DNA of 64,000 bases from Chitinophaga pinensis (lineage in GTDB: Bacteria > Bacteroidota > Bacteroidia > Chitinophagales > Chitinophagaceae): assembly GCA_902167325.1 (NCBI GenBank), contig LR632930.1:2976001-3040000 (forward strand). The letters run 5' to 3'. Position numbers and translations under genes: made by a program. The notes beneath the pieces are model-generated. The model saw nothing but the letters and a program-made list of their open reading frames with translations, had not been told where the DNA came from and searched no databases. Of this stretch, positions 46,363 through 55,713 are shown piece by piece; the first letter of the stretch is position 1; every line of letters begins with the position of its first letter.

Positions 46363-46959
46363 ATGAATAACCCGGCAAACATGTCTAAAGGCGAAATCAA
46401 AACCTTCACCCCCGAAAGCCGCAGCGACTGGCGGGAGTGGCTGAAGAAGCATCACCGTACCGAGCAGTCGGTCTGGCTCCTGATGTACAAAAAGGAAGCG
46501 AATATGCCCACCATGGTATGGAGCGATGCGGTAGATGAGGCGCTCTGCTTTGGCTGGATCGACAGTACCCGGAAATCTTTCGGAGATATTGCATTTATAC
46601 AATTCTTTACCCGCCGGAAGCCGGACAGCAACTGGTCCAAAATCAATAAGGAAAAGGTAGCGAGGCTGACGGAAGAAGGACTGATGAGCAAAGCCGGACT
46701 GGATTGTATTTCGATCGCAAAACAAAATGGCTCCTGGACCCGGCTGGATACCGTAGAGGAAGGTATTATACCCAAAGACCTGGAGAAAGCCTTCAAATCA
46801 CAACCGGGTTCCAAAGCATACTTTACCGGACTGAGCAAGTCTGTCAGGAAAATGATCCTGCATTGGGTAGAAATGGCCCGCCGTCCAGAAACACGGCAGA
46901 AGCGGGTAGATGAAATTGCTGCGCTGGCGGCGTTAGGCAAAAAGCCGAAGCATATTTGA
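46363..46959 (+). CDS. YdeI/OmpD-associated family protein
   Basis: The 198-residue protein matches the YdeI family by its pattern: SRSDWREWLKKHHRTEQSVWLLMYKK near the N-terminus, then VDEALCFGWIDSTRKSF and the FTRRKPDSNWSKINKEKV segment, and a helical C-terminus with basic residues. The family is small, cytoplasmic, and of unclear function, with links to resistance against antimicrobial peptides or bacteriocins in some species. The start may be ATG 46363 or, six codons later, ATG 46381. It is convergent with the LysR gene with a 24-base gap. Confidence 0.87.
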   Translation: MNNPANMSKGEIKTFTPESRSDWREWLKKHHRTEQSVWLLMYKKEANMPTMVWSDAVDEALCFGWIDSTRKSFGDIAFIQFFTRRKPDSNWSKINKEKVARLTEEGLMSKAGLDCISIAKQNGSWTRLDTVEEGIIPKDLEKAFKSQPGSKAYFTGLSKSVRKMILHWVEMARRPETRQKRVDEIAALAALGKKPKHI

Positions 46960-46983
46960 GCAGGCACGGCATTAATACTATCA

Positions 46984-47868
46984 TCAACCCATTGATTTGG
47001 ATGTTTCTTTCAGCAGCCGGTAAAATGATTGTACCGACTTTTTCTCATACGTTTCCTTCATGGAAATGATCATCGCTTTGCGGTGCATGCCTTTCCCGGT
47101 AATGGGTACTGCCACTACACCGTCTTCCTGCTTTACAGATGTGCGTACTAGGATAGAGTACCATTCACCCGAGCGGATTACCTCCAGCAGCATATTGATA
47201 TCATTGATCTCCAACGCGATGTTAGGGGAGAGGTTCTTCTGAGACAGTACATGGGAGATGAAGGCTCTTGTGCTGTATCCCTGTGCGGGGAGGGCGAGGG
47301 GCAATTCTGCAGCCGCCTCAAGGCTCACACTTTTCTTTTTTGCCAGCGGCATATGCGGCGCCATTACGAGGGTCATCGGTGATTCGAAGAGCAACTGGTA
47401 TTTAAACTGCTTTTCCTTTTCTGCTTCATGGAAGGTAAGAACGAAATCCAGTTCCAGGTGCGACAGCTTTTCCAGTAACTCTGCAGAGGTGCCCAATACC
47501 ACCTGGATCGTGATCTTGGGCCAGGTTTGCATGAACCGGATGAGGGCAGGTGCGAGGATGGGGCGTAACCCGTAAGTGAGTCCGATGCTTATTTGCCCGG
47601 TGTTCATATTGTTGAGGTCGCGCAGTACCTGCAGGCCGCTTTCTGCTTCATGTATACTTTGCAGGGCATAACCGGAGAATAACCGGCCGGCTTCGGTAAG
47701 GGTGATGCGCTTGCCAAGACGGTCGAACAGCAATACCCCCAGTTCATCCTCCAGCTGCCCGATCTGCTGCGACAGTGTGCTCTGGCTGATATGGAGCTGC
47801 CTGGCGGCCTCCGTAAAATTCAACATTTCCTTTGCCTTAATGAAATACCGTAGCTGGCGTAGTTCCAT
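46984..47868 (-). CDS. LysR-family transcriptional regulator
   Basis: The 294-residue protein has an N-terminal winged HTH (MELRQLRYFIKAKEMLNFTEAARQLHISQSTLSQQIGQLE is the canonical pattern, residues 1-40) and a substrate-binding effector domain (about 90-290). It is divergent from an MFS transporter gene with a 97-base spacer, the usual arrangement in which a LysR protein controls its neighbour. TTGAT...ATCGA (47871-47887) in the spacer is a possible T-N11-A type site. Confidence 0.93.
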   Translation of the reverse strand: MELRQLRYFIKAKEMLNFTEAARQLHISQSTLSQQIGQLEDELGVLLFDRLGKRITLTEAGRLFSGYALQSIHEAESGLQVLRDLNNMNTGQISIGLTYGLRPILAPALIRFMQTWPKITIQVVLGTSAELLEKLSHLELDFVLTFHEAEKEKQFKYQLLFESPMTLVMAPHMPLAKKKSVSLEAAAELPLALPAQGYSTRAFISHVLSQKNLSPNIALEINDINMLLEVIRSGEWYSILVRTSVKQEDGVVAVPITGKGMHRKAMIISMKETYEKKSVQSFYRLLKETSKSMG

Positions 47869-47965
47869 GATTGATCGGTTTTATCGATGGATGTGATAGA
47901 GAAATACCGTTTTACGAATTTATGTATTGTCGTGAACTTTGCGGTACAATAAACCGGAATACCCA

Positions 47966-49249
47966 ATGATTCCTGCAATACAACTACACGAACCTTCCCG
48001 CAAACTGAGTCTGGTACTGGGGCTTTCCCAGATTTTACTCTGGGGTGGTTCCTTTTTCCTGATGGCCATTGTAGGCGGACCCATCATCCGGGATACGGGC
48101 TGGTCGCACGAAGGGGTATATGGTGCTTTGTCTGTAGCATTGCTGGTGTCGGGCCTACTGGCGCCTGCTATCGGCCGGTGGATCGGAAAGGAGAAAGGCG
48201 AGCGGATCATGCGGTACAGTGGTATTGTGATGGCATCAGGTCTAACCATTGCCGCGCTGGCGCCCCACATCGCCGTGTTCTTCCTGGGCTGGGTGGTGAT
48301 TGGTACGGGTATGGCCATGGGGCTGTATGATGCGCTATTTGCCGCAATGGGCAAACGTTACGGCGCCACGGCCGGGAAATCGTTCACATACATCTCCCTG
48401 ATCTCCGGCTTTTGCACCACCGTTATTTGGCCGCTGCTGACGCTGTTACTGGGGCAATTCGGGTGGCGGGGCACCTTACTCATCTATGCGGCCGTGTTAC
48501 TGATAATCATCCTCCCGGTATATACATGGGCTTTTTCTGGTCATGAACCGCAAAAGGCCCCTGGCGATAATAAGACTATGCCGCAATCTTCGGCAGATCA
48601 GCAAGGCGGTTCCCGGATGTATTTTCTTGTAATGATCAATCTTACCATCGGGGCTGTTCTGCTTACGGGTATCTCCGTTCACCTGATCGATATCCTGCTG
48701 GGTAACCATATTTCCCTCCCTGCTGCTGTGGTGCTGGGTGCATTATTAGGACCCAGCCAGGTGGGCATCCGCTTCCTTGACCTTGTATTACCGGCAAAGT
48801 CGCCTGTTACGGGTATTGCAATTTCCTGTGTGGGTGTGCTGGCTGGTGTGGCCTTGCTGCTGGGAAGCCCGGGCCTGGCGGGGATGGGTATTATCCTGTA
48901 CGGTCTTGGTAATGGTATGCGCACCATCCTGCGTGGCACATTGCCGCTCCACCTTTTCGGGACAGCCGGTTATGCGGGCATGATGGGCAGGCTGGCCCGG
49001 CCGCAGCTGTTTGCGCAGGCCTGTACGCCTTTTATTGGCGGTTTCCTCATTCAGTGGGCGGGTATCTCTGCCTTCCTGTGGGTGCTTACTGCACTGGCGG
49101 GTGTCAATCTCTTTGTAGCCTTCTTCATCCGGAAGGAAGCAGCCCGGAATATGACGAATTGGGAAGAGGAACAGAAAGCAATAGCGATGAAAGCTGTCCC
49201 GGTACTGGCTTTCCGGAAGCCGGAGAAGGCTACGGCAGTATGTAATTAA
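47966..49249 (+). CDS. MFS transporter
   Basis: The 427-residue protein has 12 predicted membrane helices and a central hydrophilic loop (about 195-225, rich in K, Q, D and S). Helix 1 (LGLSQILLWGGSFFLMAIVGGPI) and the loop GRWIGKEKGERIMRYSG, a degenerate motif A, fit the major facilitator superfamily. I prefer the ATG at 47966 over the upstream TTG at 47939. Substrate is unknown. The divergent LysR gene probably controls it. A bidirectional terminator separates it from the convergent exopolysaccharide operon. Confidence 0.85.
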   Translation: MIPAIQLHEPSRKLSLVLGLSQILLWGGSFFLMAIVGGPIIRDTGWSHEGVYGALSVALLVSGLLAPAIGRWIGKEKGERIMRYSGIVMASGLTIAALAPHIAVFFLGWVVIGTGMAMGLYDALFAAMGKRYGATAGKSFTYISLISGFCTTVIWPLLTLLLGQFGWRGTLLIYAAVLLIIILPVYTWAFSGHEPQKAPGDNKTMPQSSADQQGGSRMYFLVMINLTIGAVLLTGISVHLIDILLGNHISLPAAVVLGALLGPSQVGIRFLDLVLPAKSPVTGIAISCVGVLAGVALLLGSPGLAGMGIILYGLGNGMRTILRGTLPLHLFGTAGYAGMMGRLARPQLFAQACTPFIGGFLIQWAGISAFLWVLTALAGVNLFVAFFIRKEAARNMTNWEEEQKAIAMKAVPVLAFRKPEKATAVCN

Positions 49250-49281
49250 AAAAGCCGGACTGTTAAAGCCCGGCCTTTTTA
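49248..49281. terminator. Bidirectional terminator between MFS gene and phosphoesterase gene
   Basis: AAAAAAGCCGG (49248-49257 region) pairs with CCGGCCTTTTT (49270-49280). It has A and T runs at both sides and so can end transcription from both convergent genes. Confidence 0.75.
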
Positions 49282-49297
49282 ATTATCGTTTTTTTAA

Positions 49298-50470
49298 TTA
49301 CTTCGACGGTTGTATCGTTACCGCATCGATCTTCTTCCCTTCCAGATCATACACTTCGATCTGTAATTGGTTCTCATCCGCTTTCGCCCTGATGATGGAA
49401 GTATTGGAATTCACCAACACCGGGAATTGCCAGGCATTGGCTTCCGGTGCTCTTTTCACGTTCCTGTGCAGGTGTCCGGAAAGCATGATCTGTGCGCCCG
49501 CGGTATTGAGTATGGGAACAAATTTCTGCGCTACTTCCATTTCTCCATGCCAGCCGCCAAACGGCGGAATATGTGCTACCACTACTTTGTAAGGCGCTGT
49601 GGTATACTCCGGCCGCTGCAGTGCTTCTTTCAGCCAGGCAGCCTGTTGTGTACGGTAAGCGTCATAGTCTGCAGTGCCGCTGTATTCAATATCGGAATCC
49701 GGCTTGTCTTCTCCCGTATCCAGCACTACGAAACAAACAGGCCCAGAGCGAAGGAGGTAATACAGCCTGCCGTTCGCTGTTGGGAAGTAGCGGGGAAATT
49801 CATTGGCGAACTCACCGCGCGATTCGTGGTTGCCACGTGCGTAGTACATGGGGATCTGGCTGGCGAAGATGCTGATGGCCGTATCCATGTAGGAACTGAA
49901 TATCTGGGATTCGGTGCGGGAATTGTTCTGCATATCGCCGTTGAAGAATACCAGTTTGTTGGCAGACCAGTCTACCTGCCCCAACAGTTTTTTCAGCACA
50001 TCATTCTGCTGGTGAATGTCATTGACAATGGCAAATTGTGTGCTGGTGGCTTTGGGATCGCTGGTGGTAAAGGTGGGTAATTCAGCACGGTAAGCAGCGC
50101 TGGCGGCTATATTGCCGTATTTAACGATGTAGCTTTCGTGGCTGAGCACTTCCTGCGCATAGATCCTGTAACGGTATTTGGTGGCAGGCTTCAGGCCTTC
50201 AATGCGGACATTGTGAACGGTATTTTCAGTTTTATTGCCATGCTCGGATGCAAAGATCTTTTGCCGCTCCTGTGCATAGAAATGACTACCGTCTGCCGGT
50301 GCCAGCTCCACCCAGGCCACCGCTTTCTTATTGGTGGTGTATACGATATTGACACCGGTTTCTCCCAATGCCTGCAGGTATGGGCCATGGGTGATTTTAA
50401 ATGCTTCCTGGCAAACTGCCATCAGTGGCGCGCATACAAACACGCATAGAAAGAGTAGGGAATTTTTCAT
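49298..50470 (-). CDS. Secreted metallophosphoesterase with N-terminal FN3-like domain
   Basis: The 390-residue protein has a signal peptide (MKNSLLFLCVFVCAPLMAV), an FN3/purple-acid-phosphatase-like N-terminal domain (about 27-130; PYLQALGETGVNIVYTTNKK, LKPATKYRYRIY) and a calcineurin-like catalytic domain. Metal-binding blocks are visible: DIHQ, NGDMQNN, GNHESRG, VVAHIPP and SGHLHRN. The open frame extends to 50575, but the ATG at 50470 precedes the signal peptide and avoids overlap with the DUF4838 gene. It is the last gene of the exopolysaccharide operon and ends near a terminator. It may remove phosphate from a polymer, lipid carrier or nucleotide outside the cytoplasm. Confidence 0.88.
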   Translation of the reverse strand: MKNSLLFLCVFVCAPLMAVCQEAFKITHGPYLQALGETGVNIVYTTNKKAVAWVELAPADGSHFYAQERQKIFASEHGNKTENTVHNVRIEGLKPATKYRYRIYAQEVLSHESYIVKYGNIAASAAYRAELPTFTTSDPKATSTQFAIVNDIHQQNDVLKKLLGQVDWSANKLVFFNGDMQNNSRTESQIFSSYMDTAISIFASQIPMYYARGNHESRGEFANEFPRYFPTANGRLYYLLRSGPVCFVVLDTGEDKPDSDIEYSGTADYDAYRTQQAAWLKEALQRPEYTTAPYKVVVAHIPPFGGWHGEMEVAQKFVPILNTAGAQIMLSGHLHRNVKRAPEANAWQFPVLVNSNTSIIRAKADENQLQIEVYDLEGKKIDAVTIQPSK

Positions 50471-50564
50471 CAGTAAAATATTTGCTCCGTTTACATAACG
50501 TACAGCCAATATAAAACGAAATTCCCTGTAATCGTAACGGAATGGACAGGCGGCGAAGTGCTGT

Positions 50565-52817
50565 TTATTGCACAATTATCTCATCGCAGCAAATAGCAGG
50601 CTTCTTATCATTCCCCCGCCAGTCCGGCATTTTGGGGAGGCATTTGCCGGTTACACGCAGGTAACGGAAATTGCCTGCCTTCAAAGCCAGTTTGTAGGTT
50701 TCCACATGTGCGGTAAAGTCTTCTTCCGCCACGGGTCCCACTGCCTGCTCCGCTACCGGTTGGAAGGTTGTGCCATCTGCCGAGGTTTCAATGATGATCT
50801 GTGTGGGCAGGAAGATGTTGTGCCGCGCGTCCTGCAGGAAGTTCAGCTGCACTTGTTTCAGTGGCTGGGCAGTACCCAGGTCAATGGTTGCCACAAGGTC
50901 GTTACCATACACGAACAGCCAGTTGAGGGAGAAGTCGGTGCCGCCGGTGAGGCCATCGGTGAGCGTGGCTTCTTTCTTAGCGGTGTATTCCGGTGTGAAG
51001 GGATGTTGTAGTGTTACTTTTTTGCCGAAAGCAATGCTGTGCTGCCAGGGGCGGGCCAGTATCTTGTCCCATTCCTGCTGGTATGCATCGGGCGTAAGAC
51101 CGCCTTCCGACAGTTCAGTTACTCCCGCCTTTTTGGCCTGCTCCACAAACCGCCTGATGCGGGCTACCCATTGCGGCGCAGGAGCATATCCATTGCCTGA
51201 TGGTACAAGGTAGCCATGCTTATCGGTGCCATAAAGGCGCGCCTGCTGCAGTACGGTATATTCGATCGACAGGCGTGCGTCCTGTACACGGCCGGCCAGC
51301 AGGGTATCGCTGCCGGCAGCTTTCTCTGCCTGATCAAGGAAATTGGAATATTGCTCAATCGCGGAAGGTGATAAATAATCGTTGCGGTGGTTAACCGGAC
51401 TGCCATAAATATCCAGTACAACCTTCGATTTATGCAGGTTGTTGCTGAGGGCTTTTATATAACCGGAAAGTGGCTGAGCGGCTTTACCGTAGTATGCACG
51501 CATGAACTGGTTAAAAGCAGTGTCTGTTGGTTGCCGGGGCTGCCAGAGCGCCTGTGCCTGCTGGTAAGCATTCAGCTCTGCCATGTCGGAATAGGTGCCG
51601 CCGCTGCCCTGTGAGAATACGCCTTTCACGCCGTTGTCAGCAAAGTATTGCAGATTTTGTTGCAGAACAAAGTAGTCGGGGAAAGGGGAGAGGTAATTGG
51701 TGAACTGGGTGGTGTAATCCCATATGAAGATATTGTGGGTTACCGCTTTCCAGTCCTGCAGTGCTTTGCGGAACCCTGCCGCGGAAGCCTCTTCTGCCAG
51801 CGGACGGTGCCTGTAAGCATCGATGCTGCTGAGCATGATGATCACATTGCCGGCAGGCTTTGTTTGCGAAGGTGGCTGAAGGGTAAAGGTATATGCAAGC
51901 GTGGTGAATTGCTGTTGCGGGAACTGATCGGCGATGCGGTTCACAAAGCGCATCAGCGATCCGGCATGACTGCCTTCTTCCTTATCCGCCTTGCTGCAAA
52001 GGTCGCAGGTGCAATATCCTGAACCGTCTTCCGGGGAAATACTCCAGTACAGCGCATCCGGATTATCTGCAATGGCTTTCCGTAAATACGCGGTAGCGAT
52101 CTGTAAAACCTGTTCGTTACTCAGGCATAATTGTGTGGCACGGCGCTGGCCGTTCACCAACGCATAGTATTCCGGATGTGCCGCGAAATGCTCGCGGGGC
52201 GGAACCATTTTAAAGTAAGAATGCCCCCACAGCCCCCACAGGTCTTCGAAGCTGTGTAGCTTATGCCATTCCTGAAACTCCGGCTCGAGGGGAGAAGGAT
52301 AATATGTTTCGCGGTAAACGAATTGCGGAACCTGGCGGTCCGTTAGCTGTGGCGCAATAGCGATGGTGGTTTTGTGTGGTACAACCGCCTTGCCGGGAGC
52401 GGGCTTCCGGCAGCCGAAGTACGTATCCAGCAGAGTGTATACGCCATATATGATGCCTTTCCCGCTGCCGCCACGGATGTAGAGATGCTGATCGTCGGTT
52501 GCAATGAAAAAGCCTTCACCGGCTATTTTTTCTTCACCATATTTACCGGCATGGTCTGTATGGCCAATGAAAATGGCGGGTACGCCTTCCATGTAGGATC
52601 TTTCGTTGATCACTGCCAGCGTGGCCCCGCTCATTTGCTGCACATATTTACGCAGGATGTCTGCGGCACGTGTCTCGGCTTTTGACGGATCTGCCGGCAG
52701 CACGATCTGATGCCGTGCTTTACCTTTTTCAACCAGCACAATATTCCGGGTAGTGTTGCAGCCGGGTTGTATCAAAATCATCAGTGAAAGGAAAAGTGCA
52801 TGCATCATATAGCCCAT
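50565..52817 (-). CDS. DUF4838 glycoside-hydrolase-like lipoprotein with C-terminal discoidin-like domain
   Basis: The 750-residue protein has a lipoprotein signal (LFLSLMILIQPGC, Cys20). An alpha-glucuronidase-like N-terminal domain follows (about 30-145; ETRAADILRKYVQQMSG, GIIYGVYTLLDTYFGCR), then the DUF4838 barrel (about 170-480; YWSISPEDGSGYCTCDLC, IFIWDYTTQFTNYLSPFP, GVFSQGSGGTYSDMAELNAY), a helical region and an F5/8-type carbohydrate-binding domain (about 640-750). The family is thought to act on polysaccharides, but no activity is assigned with certainty. Its ATG overlaps the stop of the TPR/YaiO gene by one base (TGATG), so it is translationally coupled. A role in trimming or modifying the exported polymer is inference. 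Confidence 0.85.
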   Translation of the reverse strand: MGYMMHALFLSLMILIQPGCNTTRNIVLVEKGKARHQIVLPADPSKAETRAADILRKYVQQMSGATLAVINERSYMEGVPAIFIGHTDHAGKYGEEKIAGEGFFIATDDQHLYIRGGSGKGIIYGVYTLLDTYFGCRKPAPGKAVVPHKTTIAIAPQLTDRQVPQFVYRETYYPSPLEPEFQEWHKLHSFEDLWGLWGHSYFKMVPPREHFAAHPEYYALVNGQRRATQLCLSNEQVLQIATAYLRKAIADNPDALYWSISPEDGSGYCTCDLCSKADKEEGSHAGSLMRFVNRIADQFPQQQFTTLAYTFTLQPPSQTKPAGNVIIMLSSIDAYRHRPLAEEASAAGFRKALQDWKAVTHNIFIWDYTTQFTNYLSPFPDYFVLQQNLQYFADNGVKGVFSQGSGGTYSDMAELNAYQQAQALWQPRQPTDTAFNQFMRAYYGKAAQPLSGYIKALSNNLHKSKVVLDIYGSPVNHRNDYLSPSAIEQYSNFLDQAEKAAGSDTLLAGRVQDARLSIEYTVLQQARLYGTDKHGYLVPSGNGYAPAPQWVARIRRFVEQAKKAGVTELSEGGLTPDAYQQEWDKILARPWQHSIAFGKKVTLQHPFTPEYTAKKEATLTDGLTGGTDFSLNWLFVYGNDLVATIDLGTAQPLKQVQLNFLQDARHNIFLPTQIIIETSADGTTFQPVAEQAVGPVAEEDFTAHVETYKLALKAGNFRYLRVTGKCLPKMPDWRGNDKKPAICCDEIIVQ

Positions 52818-55687
52818 CAGAATTTACGTTGTACGGTGATATAGATGTCGTATTGGTTTTGGTAACGGGTGTCGGCAATCTTCTGATTGATCCAGGTGCC
52901 GAATAAGCCGAGTGTTGTGCGGTATTTGATGGTTTTCTGGTACCCGGCGGCAACGCTGCGGGTGAGCAGGCCGCTCAGCTGCGGGAACTGAATAAGCCGG
53001 CTGCGGTCATCGGGCGAGGTTCCCAGTCCGGCGATGACAGACAGGTAATCCTGCCGGTTGTTCATGTAATACCGGGTGGTAAGGTTGAAGGAAGTATTGA
53101 AATCACCTTCATCGCTGATGAAATAAGCGCGCAGGTTCACCCAGAAATCCCCAAAGGGTTTCGCTATGGATGTTACGGCGGTAATAGCGTTGGCACTGTC
53201 GGTCATCAGGTACCGTGCACCCAGTTCCCCTTCGATCTCTTTCCCGAAAGTCTTAAAGAGAGAGTATCCCAGCCGAAGCTGCGGGAACACGATCTTGTTA
53301 CCGAATGCCGCCAGTGCATAGGAGTACATGGTTTTGTTATGGGTATAATACAGTTCTGCTTCACCCATCAGCCCGGTACCCTGTTCGCGCCCGGCATAGT
53401 TAGCCCGGGCCGCCCAGGAACCCTTTTTGAAGAAGCGGCGGTATTCGACGGTGGCGATGTTATAGTTCGTACTGGCGTAGTCGTAGTTGGAATTGAGGTA
53501 GTAGAGTCCGAACTGGTTCTTCAGTCCTTTGGATGCCATCAGGTTGGCATAATCCTTATTATCTGCCGAGGGGTATCTGCGTGCCAGACTGTCGGCTGCA
53601 CGGGCTGCACCTTCATAGTCTTTAATTCCTTCCAGGTTCAGTGCACGCCGTTGCAGGAAGTTTTCGCTGTTGGGATAATATCGGAGCGCCTCGTTGGCAT
53701 ACACCAGCGCACTGTCGTACGACCCGCGGGCGTAGAGGATGTTCATGCTGTTGAGCAGCGAGAGCGAGTCTTTTTTATCGAGCGCCAGCGCCTGCTGGAA
53801 GATGGGGAATGCACTATCCGGCCTGTTATTACGCCATTTGGCGAGTCCTTCGGCCACCAGTCCTTCCACATATGCAGTGCGGTATTTTGTGGTGTAAGGG
53901 AAGCGCTCCATGAGTTGTTTGTTGATGGCATTGGCTTCGGCATAACGCTGCATATCGGTGTAAACGGAGGCTTTCTTCAGCAGCATTTCTTTATTGTCCG
54001 GATGCGCCTGCAGGGCTTTGTCGGCATACCCGAGGGCGCTCTCATATTGTTTGCGGGCCGATTCGAGGTTAACGAGGTAATTGAGCGCGTCCATATTGAC
54101 GGGTTCATTTTCGAGTACCTGGTCAAACTGTCCTTTGGCGAGCGTGTATTCTTCCGCCTGCATAAACAACCGGCCTGCGGTGAGATGCATGTCTGTCACA
54201 AAAGTGCTGTATCGCTGGTTGCCGGGGAAGCGTTGCTGCAGTTCCTTTGCGATCTGGGCTGCTTCGTCGTACTGACCGGTTTCCGCAAGCACGGATGATT
54301 TCTTCATCATGAACCGCGGGTTGGAAGGGTGTGCGGCAAGGGCGGTATTGAGTACACTGAGGGCGCGGGTATAATCTTTCTGAGTGATGTAGGTGTTTGC
54401 AGCCATGTCCAGAGCGGCAGTATCTGCCGGGTTCTCGCGCAGGGCGCTTTCGAATTCGGCGAGTGCGAGGTCGTATTGCTGCTGCGCGAGGAACTCGCGG
54501 CCGGAGGCTATGCGTAGGGTGATGTAGCGCTGGCGTTTTTCGGTGGTGGGGGAGCTGCGGAGCAATTTCTCTGCCAGCAGTGCTGCTTCACCGAACTTAC
54601 GGTCGCTTTCCAGCACATCCAGCTTGAGGTTCAGCAGGCGCTGGTCGTTCGGACTGCCCTTCAGGCCGGTGTTGATCCAGGCGAGGGCTTCGCGGTATGC
54701 CCCTCGCGACATGCTCATGCCTATTACTTTGTTGAGTGCTTCGCGGTTACCAGGGCTTTTTTCGAGGATGCCGCTGTACAGCATGTAAGGGTCTGTATTC
54801 GCATACCAGGAGGCTGCTTCCATCCGCAGCTGAACGTCCATGCTGCGGGCTTTGGCATCGGCCGGGTGGTTTTTAAGTATTTGTTGCAGCAGGTTCAGCG
54901 CTTCGGGGTATTCATGCATTTCCTGCAGCAGGCCCAGTTTGCGCATAAGCAGGTCGTAGGAGTTGGGATTGTTGGCCAGTTCTGCGTTCAGCTGCTCCAG
55001 CGCCCGCTGATAGCTGCCGCTGCGGAGATACATATTGGTGATAGAGCTGCTGGCTTCGGTATTGCCGGGCTGCATGGCCAGGGCTTTTTCGTAATGCCGC
55101 TCTGCCAGCGTAGGGATGCCCCGCTGCCGGTAGAAGTGGCCTGCTGTGAGGTAGTGGCCGATGTAGGCTTTGCGCATGGTACTGTCTCCCGGGAATTTCT
55201 CCAGCAGGTTATCAGCATATACGTTACCACCCTGAAAGCGTTCTGTTACATCGAGGATGGCCATTTTGCGGAGCATGAATTCTTTATCTTCTTTAAACTG
55301 TGCGAGGGCGGCATCCGCATATTTCTCTGCCTGCATATAATGCCGTGTCAGCATTTCAATATTTACGGCATAGAGGTAAGCATCGCGGTAATTCGGACTT
55401 TTTTTGATTACACCATGTACATACTGCCGGGCGGCGGGGTAGTTGCCGGTTAGCATATACAATCTTCCCAGCAGCAGTTCCTGATCCACGAAATCGGGCC
55501 TTATCTTCAGTGCCTGCTGGCTCAGGGATATGGCTTTCTGATACTGTTGCGCACGGGTGGCCTTTACGGCTTCGGCATACAGCTCATCGGCATCCTTGTT
55601 TTTCTTTGTATTAAAGATCTGCGCCTGCACCTCAAATGCGCAGCACAGCATGAATCCCATCAATAAGTAACAGACCGTTCTTTTCAT
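52817..55687 (-). CDS. TPR-repeat protein with C-terminal YaiO-type outer-membrane barrel (PgaA-like exporter)
   Basis: The 956-residue protein has a signal peptide (ending FEVQAQ), about 18 TPR-like repeats (about 32-710) and a C-terminal beta-barrel (about 720-956) with aromatic strands, ending ITVQRKF, like the YaiO family. The layout, periplasmic TPR superhelix plus outer-membrane barrel, is that of polysaccharide exporters such as PgaA and BcsC. Next to two processive GT2 synthases it is the likely export channel of the polymer. It lies 26 bases after a GT2 gene and is coupled to the DUF4838 gene. Confidence 0.87.
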   Translation of the reverse strand: MKRTVCYLLMGFMLCCAFEVQAQIFNTKKNKDADELYAEAVKATRAQQYQKAISLSQQALKIRPDFVDQELLLGRLYMLTGNYPAARQYVHGVIKKSPNYRDAYLYAVNIEMLTRHYMQAEKYADAALAQFKEDKEFMLRKMAILDVTERFQGGNVYADNLLEKFPGDSTMRKAYIGHYLTAGHFYRQRGIPTLAERHYEKALAMQPGNTEASSSITNMYLRSGSYQRALEQLNAELANNPNSYDLLMRKLGLLQEMHEYPEALNLLQQILKNHPADAKARSMDVQLRMEAASWYANTDPYMLYSGILEKSPGNREALNKVIGMSMSRGAYREALAWINTGLKGSPNDQRLLNLKLDVLESDRKFGEAALLAEKLLRSSPTTEKRQRYITLRIASGREFLAQQQYDLALAEFESALRENPADTAALDMAANTYITQKDYTRALSVLNTALAAHPSNPRFMMKKSSVLAETGQYDEAAQIAKELQQRFPGNQRYSTFVTDMHLTAGRLFMQAEEYTLAKGQFDQVLENEPVNMDALNYLVNLESARKQYESALGYADKALQAHPDNKEMLLKKASVYTDMQRYAEANAINKQLMERFPYTTKYRTAYVEGLVAEGLAKWRNNRPDSAFPIFQQALALDKKDSLSLLNSMNILYARGSYDSALVYANEALRYYPNSENFLQRRALNLEGIKDYEGAARAADSLARRYPSADNKDYANLMASKGLKNQFGLYYLNSNYDYASTNYNIATVEYRRFFKKGSWAARANYAGREQGTGLMGEAELYYTHNKTMYSYALAAFGNKIVFPQLRLGYSLFKTFGKEIEGELGARYLMTDSANAITAVTSIAKPFGDFWVNLRAYFISDEGDFNTSFNLTTRYYMNNRQDYLSVIAGLGTSPDDRSRLIQFPQLSGLLTRSVAAGYQKTIKYRTTLGLFGTWINQKIADTRYQNQYDIYITVQRKF

Positions 55688-55713
55688 ATTTGCTGGTTGG
55701 ATGAGTATTTTGT